In this document: positions 6,609 through 13,290 of the stretch, piece by piece
Position numbering within the stretch: position 1 is the first letter of the stretch
How the letters are laid out: the number at the start of each line of letters is the position of its first letter
Assembly: GCA_027296665.1 (NCBI GenBank)
Contig: JAPUIV010000087.1
Span: forward strand, 1-13,290
Direction: 5' to 3'
DNA: 13,290 nt
Origin: Acidobacteriota bacterium
GTDB lineage: Bacteria; Acidobacteriota; Polarisedimenticolia; JAPUIV01
Position numbers and translations under genes: made by a program
Notes under the pieces: model-generated
Told to the model about the DNA's origin: nothing
Database searches by the model: none
The model's input: only the letters and a program-made list of their open reading frames with translations

Positions 6609-8995
6609 ATGGCCCAGACCATCCTGTACAGGCCCCGGACGGGTCTGCGAAACAGGAAGTAGCCCAGGCTGCGATGGCCAACCAGGATCTTGGCCCGTCC
6701 CAGCATGCCGGTCTTCAATGGGAGGCCATTCCCATCGATCCTGGCTCGGGCTATCAGGTACCTCTTCCGGTCCTTTTCCGTGACCCGCTCACCGACGATT
6801 TCAATCTCGCCAAAGAAGATCCTCAGGGGAAAGGAATCGATCTTGAGGCGAAGTTTCTGTCCCTCCCGGATCTCCTGGATCTCCGCTTCGGGGACAAGGA
6901 TCTCCACCGCGACCTCCTGCATATCGGCAACGCGGCAAAATTCCTCTCCCTTGGCGAGAAACATGCCGACCTTCTGTTCCAACCTGGGAGTGATGATCAC
7001 TCCGTTCACCGGCGAGGTGATCATGGTTTTCTCAAGCTGCCGGCGCAGAAGGTTCATTTCCTCGGCCGTCTGATCCCGGCGGATCCTGGCCTGTCCCGCG
7101 CCTGCCAGGTCGAGCATCGCGTCGTAGCGCGCCACCTCCCGGTTGGCGATGTCATGGCGGGAACGCGCCTCTTCCCATGCCGCGAGATAATCCTGTTCCA
7201 CCAGGGACGCAATCCTTTCCCCCTTGCGGATTTCGTCTCCTTCCCGAAAGTAGACCTGCCGGATCACACCTGCGACTTCGGCCGCAACCACCGAACTCAT
7301 GGCCGGCAGTACCACCGCCTGTCCGCCGACATTCATGTTCCAGGGGACGAAGGTAAAGATCGCCGCCGCCGCGGCAAATCCGGCGTTTCGCACCCACTTC
7401 CACAACGGCACCTTTTTCAGGCGGTTCTTCCAGCCGACGATCGGCTGGATGATATTGATCAACGGGATCTCGTGGTAAAGAAAGGCGTTGCGGATCGCCA
7501 CCGTCGCCTGGTTCACCAGGATGTTGAACATCTCCAGCTGCTCCTGGGTGACGAAATAGGGCTGGGAGCTTTCGATGCTCAACATTCCCAGAAGACCCTC
7601 CTCGTCCCTCAAGGGAAGAGCCACGAATGTCTTCATGCCGCTCTGTTTGAAATATTTTCTGAATTTTTCCTTGTTCTCCTCCCGGTCCGCCTCGATCTCC
7701 CCTTCCAGTTCGGAGACATAAATCCCATTGCCGCTCAACTGAACCCAGGTCAGGATCTCCTTCAACGCCTTGATGTGGGGATCCTTCCGGTCGATCTCCA
7801 TCTGGCCGGAGACCGCCCGGAGGTCAATCTGCCTGCCCTCCGCCAGCAGGACCGCGCAGCGTTCGGCGGGAACCAGATCGTCGGCCCGGTTCACCACCGT
7901 TTTCAGAACCCGATCCAGGTCCAGTGTCGAGGTGATTTCCCGGCTGACATCCAGCAGGGCGCCAAGCTCTTCCGCCTTTCTTTCCGCCTGGAACAGATTC
8001 GAGTTGCGCAGGGCGGCGGCGGCTTGCCCCGCGATCTCCTCCAGAAAATCACGATCATCCTCGGAAAATCCGGGAGAGTCGGAGGCGCGGACGATCTCGA
8101 TCGCCCCCAGGCAGTTCTCCTCAACCAGGAGGGGAACGCAAAGGATCGAACCCGGGGGATCGCTCTCCGCCACCGTCACCACAGCTTCTTCCGCCGCGGC
8201 GACGTCGGCAACCCAGATCGTTTCTCGGCGCCGCACGCAATTCCACGGCAACCCTTCACCCGACTCGGACGGGAATGTCTCCTCGACCTCCGGGGGAAAT
8301 CGGCACAACACACTTTGACCGTCCTCGGCGGGCAGCCAGATCCGGCACACGTCCACCTCGAAGATCAGGCGAATCCGGGCGGCAATGGCGGGCAAAAGGG
8401 TTTCCTGCTCGAGCGTGGAATGAAAGACCTTCGAGACATCGTACAGTTGAGTCAGCCGGTTGATCACCCCGAGCTGTTTTTCCCGCCGGGACTGGAAACG
8501 ACCTATCGAAGAAGCGGCAGCGGAGGCAAGAGTTCCGATGGCGGTGAGGTACCGGAGCTTCTCGGGATATTCCTCCTGCGGTGATGGTTTCTCCCGGATC
8601 AGTTCCAGGACCCCCACCCGCTCCTTGTCCCAGGTGAAGGGGAGGCAATAGATCTCTGCCACCGGCGGTCTCTCGGCGGGATCGAGGTGGACAAGAACTT
8701 CAGATCCGATCTCGCCCCCGCGTTTCGCCACCAGCTTGCCACGGGTCACCGCCTCGGCGATCGGATCCCCTTTTCCGCCCGCTCCCGCCGGGGCGGCTGA
8801 ATACAGGCCCCGGGGAACTCCCAACTCCAGGGTGAACTCCCGGGTCCGTCTCCGAAAGGTCCAGACCGCTGCCCAGTCCGCGTCGATCCCTTCCCGTGCG
8901 GTCGAAGCCAGATTCCGTAGAAAATCCCCCGGGTTCTCGGCCTCCATCAGGGAACGGGCCAGACCAAGGAGGGGGGCGTTGCCCCTTTCCATCAT
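6599..8995 (-). CDS. Triple-GAF, membrane-anchored HlyD-type adaptor protein
   Basis: Protein of 798 residues joining cytoplasmic sensing to a periplasmic adaptor. Three GAF-like domains (about 10-165, 185-335 and 345-505) are linked by helices such as RNSNLFQAERKAEELGALLDVSREI-type signalling connectors. The first GAF is the most divergent. A single membrane helix (about 535-552, rich in Ala/Phe) is followed by a HlyD/biotinyl-lipoyl hybrid (from VVAAEVAGVIRQVYFREGDEI, about 570), a coiled hairpin, the returning strand (MITSPVNGVIITPRLEQKVG) and a beta barrel. The C-terminal Phe/Arg/Trp-rich tail resembles that of the next protein. Start: tandem ATGs at 8995 and 8992; GGGAG lies 4 bases before the first and 7 before the second, so the second may be used. 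It overlaps the M50/HlyD gene and probably forms a complex with it. A small-molecule signal could gate export (inference). Confidence 0.9.
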   Translation of the reverse strand: MMERGNAPLLGLARSLMEAENPGDFLRNLASTAREGIDADWAAVWTFRRRTREFTLELGVPRGLYSAAPAGAGGKGDPIAEAVTRGKLVAKRGGEIGSEVLVHLDPAERPPVAEIYCLPFTWDKERVGVLELIREKPSPQEEYPEKLRYLTAIGTLASAAASSIGRFQSRREKQLGVINRLTQLYDVSKVFHSTLEQETLLPAIAARIRLIFEVDVCRIWLPAEDGQSVLCRFPPEVEETFPSESGEGLPWNCVRRRETIWVADVAAAEEAVVTVAESDPPGSILCVPLLVEENCLGAIEIVRASDSPGFSEDDRDFLEEIAGQAAAALRNSNLFQAERKAEELGALLDVSREITSTLDLDRVLKTVVNRADDLVPAERCAVLLAEGRQIDLRAVSGQMEIDRKDPHIKALKEILTWVQLSGNGIYVSELEGEIEADREENKEKFRKYFKQSGMKTFVALPLRDEEGLLGMLSIESSQPYFVTQEQLEMFNILVNQATVAIRNAFLYHEIPLINIIQPIVGWKNRLKKVPLWKWVRNAGFAAAAAIFTFVPWNMNVGGQAVVLPAMSSVVAAEVAGVIRQVYFREGDEIRKGERIASLVEQDYLAAWEEARSRHDIANREVARYDAMLDLAGAGQARIRRDQTAEEMNLLRRQLEKTMITSPVNGVIITPRLEQKVGMFLAKGEEFCRVADMQEVAVEILVPEAEIQEIREGQKLRLKIDSFPLRIFFGEIEIVGERVTEKDRKRYLIARARIDGNGLPLKTGMLGRAKILVGHRSLGYFLFRRPVRGLYRMVWAMWP

Positions 8996-9171
8996 GAAGC
9001 TCCCGTCGGTTTTTTGATGTCCAGACTACCTTTTTGGTGTATAAATACTAGCATAGAATGACTGTTCGGGAAATGATCCCCCTGGAAATGCAAGCGGAAG
9101 GTCAAATCGTCCCCCGAAGAGGGACAACCGGAACGCCGAGGGGCCGGCAAGACAAACCCTGAAGGAGAGAT
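8996..9171. promoter_or_regulatory. Divergent intergenic region with probable promoters
   Basis: These 176 bases separate the minus-strand exporter unit from the plus-strand STAS operon, so both must start here or nearby. An AT-rich island at about 9011-9060 stands out from the GC-rich surroundings. On the plus strand TTTTTG (9031-9036) and TAGAAT (9054-9059) are 17 bases apart, a possible weak sigma-70 promoter. The minus strand has several TATxxT-like strings in the same island. No -24/-12 sigma-54 element is visible on either strand, so this unit seems to be controlled differently from the 62-codon gene. Confidence 0.4.
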
Positions 9172-9507
9172 ATGAAGATCAAGGAAAGATCGGAGGGGGA
9201 GGTAACCATTCTGGAACTCAAGGGCTCCCTCGCTCTGGGCCCGGGAGAAGACGCCTTCCGGCAGAAGATGGCGCAGCTGATTGAGGAGAAACGGACCCAT
9301 ATCCTTCTTGATTTCAAGGAAGTGGAATTCATCGACAGCTCCGGGGTCGGCGCCCTGGTGAAATACCTCACCACCATCACCCGCGAGGGGGGCAAGCTGA
9401 AGTGCGTGAATCCAGGCCATCTGATCCAAAAGGTTCTCAAGATCACCGGCGTCTACGATCTCTTCGAATTCTACCCCGATGAAAAGACGGCCCTCTCCGG
9501 ATTTTGA
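9172..9507 (+). CDS. STAS-domain anti-sigma factor antagonist (SpoIIAA/RsbV family)
   Basis: A single STAS domain fills the 111 residues, the normal size for this family. The conserved phosphorylation loop reads FIDSSGVGALV (53-63), with S56/S57 at the SpoIIAA phosphoserine position. In partner switching, the unphosphorylated form binds an anti-sigma kinase and frees its partner; SpoIIE/RsbU-type PP2C phosphatases reset it. Two such phosphatases are encoded in this window (95-1861 and 10382-12043), the latter in the same operon, so a functional link is likely. No RsbW/SpoIIAB-type kinase is present here. The start is set by AAGGAG at 9162-9167. The next gene follows after 38 bases. Confidence 0.94.
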   Translation: MKIKERSEGEVTILELKGSLALGPGEDAFRQKMAQLIEEKRTHILLDFKEVEFIDSSGVGALVKYLTTITREGGKLKCVNPGHLIQKVLKITGVYDLFEFYPDEKTALSGF

Positions 9508-9545
9508 GAGAAGAAAGAACCTCCAGCCGGAAAAAGGTCAAACTC

Positions 9546-10385
9546 ATGCGGATCGCACTGGCTCAACAATCAGCCGTCCTGGACCGTGAACGGAACCTGG
9601 AGAAGGCGTTGAATTCCATGCGGCGGGCCAAGGAAGGCGGGGCGGACCTGATCGTCTTTCCGGAGCTGGTCCTCGACCGGTTCTTCCCGCAGCAGGAGGG
9701 GAACCTCTGGGCCCGCGAGATTGCCGAAACGATCCCGGGACCGACGACGGAGAAGGTCGCGGCCCTGGCGCGGGAACTGTCACTGGTCACCGTCTTCAAC
9801 CTGTACGAGGTTGACGCTCAGGGAAGATATTTCGACAGCTCTCCCGTGTTCGATGCCGACGGCAGCCTGCTCGGCGTTTCCCAGATGCTGCACATCACCG
9901 ATTACCACCGGTTTCACGAGAAAAGTTATTACCACCCCGGGGACCCCGGGGCGCGGGTGTTCGACACCCGGGCCGGAAAGATCGGTGTGGCGATCTGCTA
10001 CGATCGTCATTATCCGGAATATATGCGGGCCCTCGCCCTCGGCGGCGCCGAACTGGTGGCGGTACCGCAGGCGGGGGCGCTGGGGGAATGGCCGAAAGGG
10101 ATGTTCGAGGCGGAGCTGCGCACCGCCGCTTTTCAGAACGGATACTTCGTGGCGCTGTGTAACCGGGTCGGTAAGGAGGAGGAACTCCTCTTCGCGGGGG
10201 AATCATTCGTCACCGATCCGGAAGGCCAGGTTCTCACCCGCGGGAAATCGCTGGAGGAAGATCTGGTTCTTGCCGACCTGAACCTGGACCGATGCGAATC
10301 CTCCACCGCCCGACGGATGTTCCTGCGCGACCGGCGTCCGGAGATCTACGCCGAATGGTTCGGTTCAGGGGAACGATCGAAATGA
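9546..10385 (+). CDS. Carbon-nitrogen hydrolase (nitrilase superfamily, N-carbamoyl-amidase-like)
   Basis: Cytosolic hydrolase of 279 residues with the complete Glu-Lys-Cys triad: E40 in VFPEL, K126 in FHEKSYYHPGD and C151 in GVAICYDRHYPE. The 'HEKxYYxPGD' and 'ICYDRxYPE' surroundings are closest to N-carbamoylputrescine amidase, beta-ureidopropionase and N-carbamoyl amino acid hydrolases, which release ammonia and CO2 from carbamoyl compounds. The exact substrate cannot be read from sequence. ATG 9546 is chosen because AAAGG lies 8 bases upstream and the family begins at the RIALAQ strand; a TTG at 9504 would add 14 basic residues. It sits between a STAS gene and a PP2C gene, overlapping the latter by ATGA, and upstream of kynurenine-pathway genes. 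It could act on a nitrogen-containing intermediate of that pathway (speculative). Confidence 0.9.
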   Translation: MRIALAQQSAVLDRERNLEKALNSMRRAKEGGADLIVFPELVLDRFFPQQEGNLWAREIAETIPGPTTEKVAALARELSLVTVFNLYEVDAQGRYFDSSPVFDADGSLLGVSQMLHITDYHRFHEKSYYHPGDPGARVFDTRAGKIGVAICYDRHYPEYMRALALGGAELVAVPQAGALGEWPKGMFEAELRTAAFQNGYFVALCNRVGKEEELLFAGESFVTDPEGQVLTRGKSLEEDLVLADLNLDRCESSTARRMFLRDRRPEIYAEWFGSGERSK

Positions 10386-12043
10386 TCCTGAAGATCAAAT
10401 CGAGAGGGAAAAAGCCGTTCCAGATCGATCTGGAACAGGATCGGTTCCGCATCGGCCGCTCCTCCCAGAACGATCTCAAGCTCGCGGCCGATCCCGCCCT
10501 CTCCCGCTTTCATGCGGAGATTCGCAAAACGAATGCGGAGTTCTACGTGTCCGACCTGGACAGCCGCAACGGCACATTCATCAACGGCAAACGGGTGGAG
10601 AGGTCGACCCAACTCCGCGACGGCGACCGCATCTCGATCGGGGAAACGGAGATCATTTTCGGAAACGAAAGCCAGCCGTTGGTCACGCTGGATGACACCT
10701 CGGTCCCCACCGATCTCAATACCACCAGCATCCCACTCGACGACATCCTCCATCCGGCCATCCAGCCCTCGACTCCCAGGATCTCCCCTGCCGTCCGGAT
10801 GCCGGAGCGCAACCCGAACCACCTGGCGATCATCACCAAGGCAGGGAGGGAGATGATCCGGCACCGGCCCCTCAACGAAGTGTTCGATCTGATCATGGAC
10901 CTGGTCCTCCAGGCGATCCCTGCGGAGCGCGGATGCCTGATGCTGCGGGAAGGGAAAGAGAAAAAACTGGTCGCCAAGGTCGCGCGGGATACCCACGGGG
11001 GATCGCCAGGCCCGATCTCCCTGAGCAGCACCATCGCCAGGATGGTCATCGAGGAGAAGAAATCGGTGGTCACCACCGACGCCCAGACCGATAAGCGTTT
11101 TCAGGGAAAGGAGAGCATCGTCCTGGAAGGGATCCGGTCCGCCATTTGCGTTCCACTGTGGAACAATCGCGAGGTGACCGGCCTGATCTACCTGGACACC
11201 CAGGATTTCGGCACCAATTTCACCGAGGAAGACATCCATCTTCTCACCATCCTGGGCAACATCGCCGCGGTGAAGATCGAGAACGATTCGCTGGTTCAGG
11301 AACAGTTCATGAAGAAGCGGATGGAGGAGGAGCTGGGAAAGGCGGCCGAGATCCAGAAAGGCTTCCTGCCCTTCTCCACCCCTTCGGTGGCCGGTCTCGA
11401 CATTCTCGGCTTCAATATCTCCTGCGAGGCGGTGGGAGGCGATTCCTTCGATTTCGTCCTTCGTGACGAGAACCGGCTGGTCGCGGCAATCGGCGACGTG
11501 TCGGGCAAGGGGATGCCCGCGGCCCTTCTCATGGCCCATATACAGGCAGCCTTCCGCGCCTGGGTGGACGCCGGCGTCTCTCTCCCAAAGCTGATCCAGA
11601 GATTGAACCAGGCGGTGATCCGTTCCCGCCAGGACAACAAATTCATCTCCTTCTTCGTCACCGAGATCGATCCGGAGGCGGGGAAACTGACTTACTGCAA
11701 TGCCGGCCACAACCCGCCCTACCTGGTCCGGGCCGGGGGAGAGGTGGTTCGCCTCACCAGCGGCGGGCTGATCCTCGGAGTCCTTCCGGAAACCGAATTT
11801 GCCGAAGAGAGTCTGCCCATCGGGAAGGGTGATCTGATCCTGATGTACAGCGATGGCCTGACCGAAAGCATGGACCCCGATGAGGAACAGTACGGAGAGG
11901 AGCGCCTGGAACGGTTCCTCGGGAAACACCACAAGGAGCCCTGCAAGAAGATTCAGGATAGCCTGGAGAAGGAACTCAAGGATTTCTGCGCCGGCGCTCC
12001 CCAGCATGACGATCTCACCCTGGTGCTGATCCGGAAAACCTGA
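10382..12043 (+). CDS. FHA-GAF-SpoIIE/PP2C-type phosphatase, second paralogue
   Basis: Cytoplasmic phosphatase of 553 residues. The FHA domain (about 1-95) has G25-R26, S41-R-F-H44 and N63-G64...N68-G69. A Ser/Thr/Pro-rich linker (about 100-145) precedes a GAF domain (about 150-310), a short coiled coil and the SpoIIE/PP2C domain with GGD 352-354, D372 in GDVSGKG, S490-D491-G492 and H542-D543-D544. All metal positions are filled. The start at ATG 10382 overlaps the stop of the hydrolase gene (ATGA) and has AGGGGA 9 bases upstream; a longer frame from 10292 would run inside that gene. It has the same architecture as the protein at 95-1861 but a different N terminus and linker. It is the likely phosphatase for the STAS protein of this operon. 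Its place directly before two catabolic genes is unusual. Confidence 0.94.
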   Translation: MILKIKSRGKKPFQIDLEQDRFRIGRSSQNDLKLAADPALSRFHAEIRKTNAEFYVSDLDSRNGTFINGKRVERSTQLRDGDRISIGETEIIFGNESQPLVTLDDTSVPTDLNTTSIPLDDILHPAIQPSTPRISPAVRMPERNPNHLAIITKAGREMIRHRPLNEVFDLIMDLVLQAIPAERGCLMLREGKEKKLVAKVARDTHGGSPGPISLSSTIARMVIEEKKSVVTTDAQTDKRFQGKESIVLEGIRSAICVPLWNNREVTGLIYLDTQDFGTNFTEEDIHLLTILGNIAAVKIENDSLVQEQFMKKRMEEELGKAAEIQKGFLPFSTPSVAGLDILGFNISCEAVGGDSFDFVLRDENRLVAAIGDVSGKGMPAALLMAHIQAAFRAWVDAGVSLPKLIQRLNQAVIRSRQDNKFISFFVTEIDPEAGKLTYCNAGHNPPYLVRAGGEVVRLTSGGLILGVLPETEFAEESLPIGKGDLILMYSDGLTESMDPDEEQYGEERLERFLGKHHKEPCKKIQDSLEKELKDFCAGAPQHDDLTLVLIRKT

Positions 12044-12062
12044 CCGCTGGAGGATACCCACG

Positions 12063-12581
12063 ATGGGAATGTTCCCCCCCCTGAACCTGAAATCCTGGAT
12101 CGAGGAGAACCGGCACCTTCTGAAACCACCGGTGGGTAACAAGATGGTCTGGAAGGATACCGAGTTTCTCATCATGGTGGTGGGCGGGCCGAATTGCCGC
12201 AAGGATTTCCATATCGATCCGGGCGAGGAGTTTTTTTACCAGCTGGAGGGGGACATCATCCTCCGGGTCATGGAGGAGGGCAAGCCGCGCGATATCTCCA
12301 TCCGCGAGGGGGAGATCTTTCTCCTCCCTTCCCTCGTTCCGCACTCCCCCCAGCGGCCGGAAAACACCGTCGGCCTGGTGATCGAACGGCAGCGGCGGAA
12401 AGAGGAAAAAGACGCCCTCCGGTGGTATTGCGAGCGGTGCGGTCATGTGCTCCACGAGGCCCAGTTCCACCTGGTTGACCTGAGCACCCAGTTGAAACCG
12501 TTGATCGAGAACTACTACGCCGACGAGAAGTTGCGCACCTGCGCCCAGTGCGGTGAGATCCAGCAACCACCGGCGGCCTGA
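12063..12581 (+). CDS. nbaC: 3-hydroxyanthranilate 3,4-dioxygenase
   Basis: Fe(II) cupin dioxygenase of 172 residues, full length for the bacterial enzyme. It opens the ring of 3-hydroxyanthranilate to 2-amino-3-carboxymuconate semialdehyde (ACMS) in the kynurenine pathway of tryptophan degradation. The iron ligands of the family are present as H50, E56 (HIDPGEEFFYQ) and H94 (LPSLVPHSPQRP). Substrate-binding positions are R46, R98 and E108. The bacterial C-terminal rubredoxin-like metal site is intact: C123/C126 (WYCERCGH) and C160/C163 (CAQCG). A GGAGG site (12049-12053) lies 9 bases before ATG 12063. The gene follows the phosphatase by 19 bases and precedes the ACMS decarboxylase by 12, so product and next enzyme are made together. 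Confidence 0.95.
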   Translation: MGMFPPLNLKSWIEENRHLLKPPVGNKMVWKDTEFLIMVVGGPNCRKDFHIDPGEEFFYQLEGDIILRVMEEGKPRDISIREGEIFLLPSLVPHSPQRPENTVGLVIERQRRKEEKDALRWYCERCGHVLHEAQFHLVDLSTQLKPLIENYYADEKLRTCAQCGEIQQPPAA

Positions 12582-12593
12582 TCGAAGTCCCCC

Positions 12594-13290
12594 GTGAACC
12601 GGAAGTTCCGTAAAATCGACCTCCATACCCCCATCCTCCCGGAGTCTCTTCCCGACCTGGAACGGCGATACGGGTACGGGGGATTCATCCGGCTGGAGCC
12701 TGGCAAAAAGGGGCGAGCCAGGATGATGCTGGACGGCGCCCTGTTCCGGGAGTGCGGCGAGAACCTCTGGAACCCGGCCCGCCGCCTGGAAGAATGCGAC
12801 CGGTCCGGCGTCGAGATCCAGGTTCTGTCCACCGTTCCGGTGATGTTCGGCTACTGGGCAAAGGCGGAACATGGTCTTGACCTGGCCCGCCTCTTGAACG
12901 ATCACATCCATTCGGTGGTTCAGGCCCATCCCGGCCGATTCGTCGGCCTGGGCACCATTCCGCTGCAGGCCCCGGAAGCCGCGATCGGGGAGATGGAACG
13001 TTGCGTGGTCGAGCTTGGCCTGGCTGGAGTGGAGATCGGAACTCATGTGAACGGGTGGAATCTCGACCACCCCCGGCTGTTCCCTGTGTTTCAGGCGGCC
13101 CAGGATCTCGGTGCCGCCATCTTCGTTCACCCCTGGCAGGTGCTCGGCCAGGACAGGTTGAAGAAATACTGGCTGGAATGGCTGGTGGGGATGCCCGCCG
13201 AAACTTCCCTGGCCATCTGTTCCCTGATCTTCGGCGGGGTTCTGGAACGGCTCCCCGGCCTGCGGATCTGTTTCGCCCACGGCGGCGGGT
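12594..13290 (+). CDS. nbaD: 2-amino-3-carboxymuconate-6-semialdehyde decarboxylase (ACMSD), partial
   Basis: Amidohydrolase-superfamily decarboxylase, open to the window end after about 232 residues of a usual 330-340. It removes CO2 from ACMS, the product of the preceding enzyme, steering carbon away from quinolinate and NAD. Strong family stretches are STVPVMFGYW, FVGLGTIPLQAPE, FVHPW, YWLEWLVGMPAET and CFAHGGG, supplying H179 and H229 of the zinc site. The N-terminal metal motif, normally D-x-H-T/S-H, reads DLHTP here (H11 present, P13 where the second His should be), which is unexpected in an active enzyme. GTG 12594 is the only start between the in-frame TGA of the dioxygenase gene and the conserved KIDLHT strand; its ribosome site is weak, so coupling to the upstream gene is likely. 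Confidence 0.92.
   Translation, partial: MNRKFRKIDLHTPILPESLPDLERRYGYGGFIRLEPGKKGRARMMLDGALFRECGENLWNPARRLEECDRSGVEIQVLSTVPVMFGYWAKAEHGLDLARLLNDHIHSVVQAHPGRFVGLGTIPLQAPEAAIGEMERCVVELGLAGVEIGTHVNGWNLDHPRLFPVFQAAQDLGAAIFVHPWQVLGQDRLKKYWLEWLVGMPAETSLAICSLIFGGVLERLPGLRICFAHGGG

Noticed and set aside
9504..9545. Extended TTG start for the carbon-nitrogen hydrolase
   Set aside because: It would add a 14-residue basic leader foreign to the family and lacks a ribosome site; ATG 9546 has AAAGG upstream and starts at the first conserved strand.
1..13290. CRISPR arrays, tRNA/rRNA genes, insertion sequences or attachment sites
   Set aside because: No regularly spaced repeats, tRNA-like folds, transposase or integrase motifs, or terminal repeats were seen on either strand.

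Overview
The window is GC-rich bacterial DNA, almost entirely coding, with short intergenic gaps, ATGA-type overlaps and clear Shine-Dalgarno sites. The gene families (FHA-GAF-SpoIIE phosphatases, a sigma-54 response regulator of the PrsR kind, PqqD/M50/HlyD fusions, a bacterial kynurenine-pathway pair) are common in Planctomycetota, Acidobacteriota, Desulfobacterota and related environmental phyla. The sequence alone does not let me choose among these. No transposase, integrase, tRNA, rRNA or CRISPR array is visible.

Layout. (A) 1-4019, plus strand: the tail of a membrane-fusion protein, an FHA-GAF-SpoIIE/PP2C phosphatase, a small soluble histidine kinase and a sigma-54-dependent response regulator, packed as one signalling operon. 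(B) 4020-4507: a non-coding control region with two TTGAA-N3-TTCAA-type sites 20 bp apart, a near-consensus -24/-12 sigma-54 promoter, a 62-residue very basic small protein with a strong ribosome binding site, and a bidirectional terminator. (C) 8995-4506, minus strand: a two-gene unit encoding a triple-GAF HlyD-type adaptor and a PqqD-like/M50 zinc protease/HlyD fusion. It converges on the small gene and shares its terminator. (D) 8996-9171: a divergent, partly AT-rich intergenic region. (E) 9172-13290, plus strand: a STAS antagonist, a carbon-nitrogen hydrolase, a second FHA-GAF-SpoIIE phosphatase, 3-hydroxyanthranilate 3,4-dioxygenase and ACMS decarboxylase (cut by the window end).

How the parts may work together (inference). 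The kinase/regulator pair is the obvious candidate to fire the sigma-54 promoter immediately downstream, so the 62-residue protein is probably its target. That protein lies next to a membrane protease with a leader-binding-like PqqD domain and two HlyD-type periplasmic adaptors. This suggests a regulated peptide-processing and export system that I do not recognise as described. The two PP2C phosphatases and the STAS protein form a partner-switching layer, but no RsbW-type kinase or matching sigma factor is present in the window.

Two sequence anomalies deserve attention: an apparent one-base frameshift at the 3' end of the histidine kinase, and loss of a metal-ligand histidine (HxH to HxP) in the ACMS decarboxylase.
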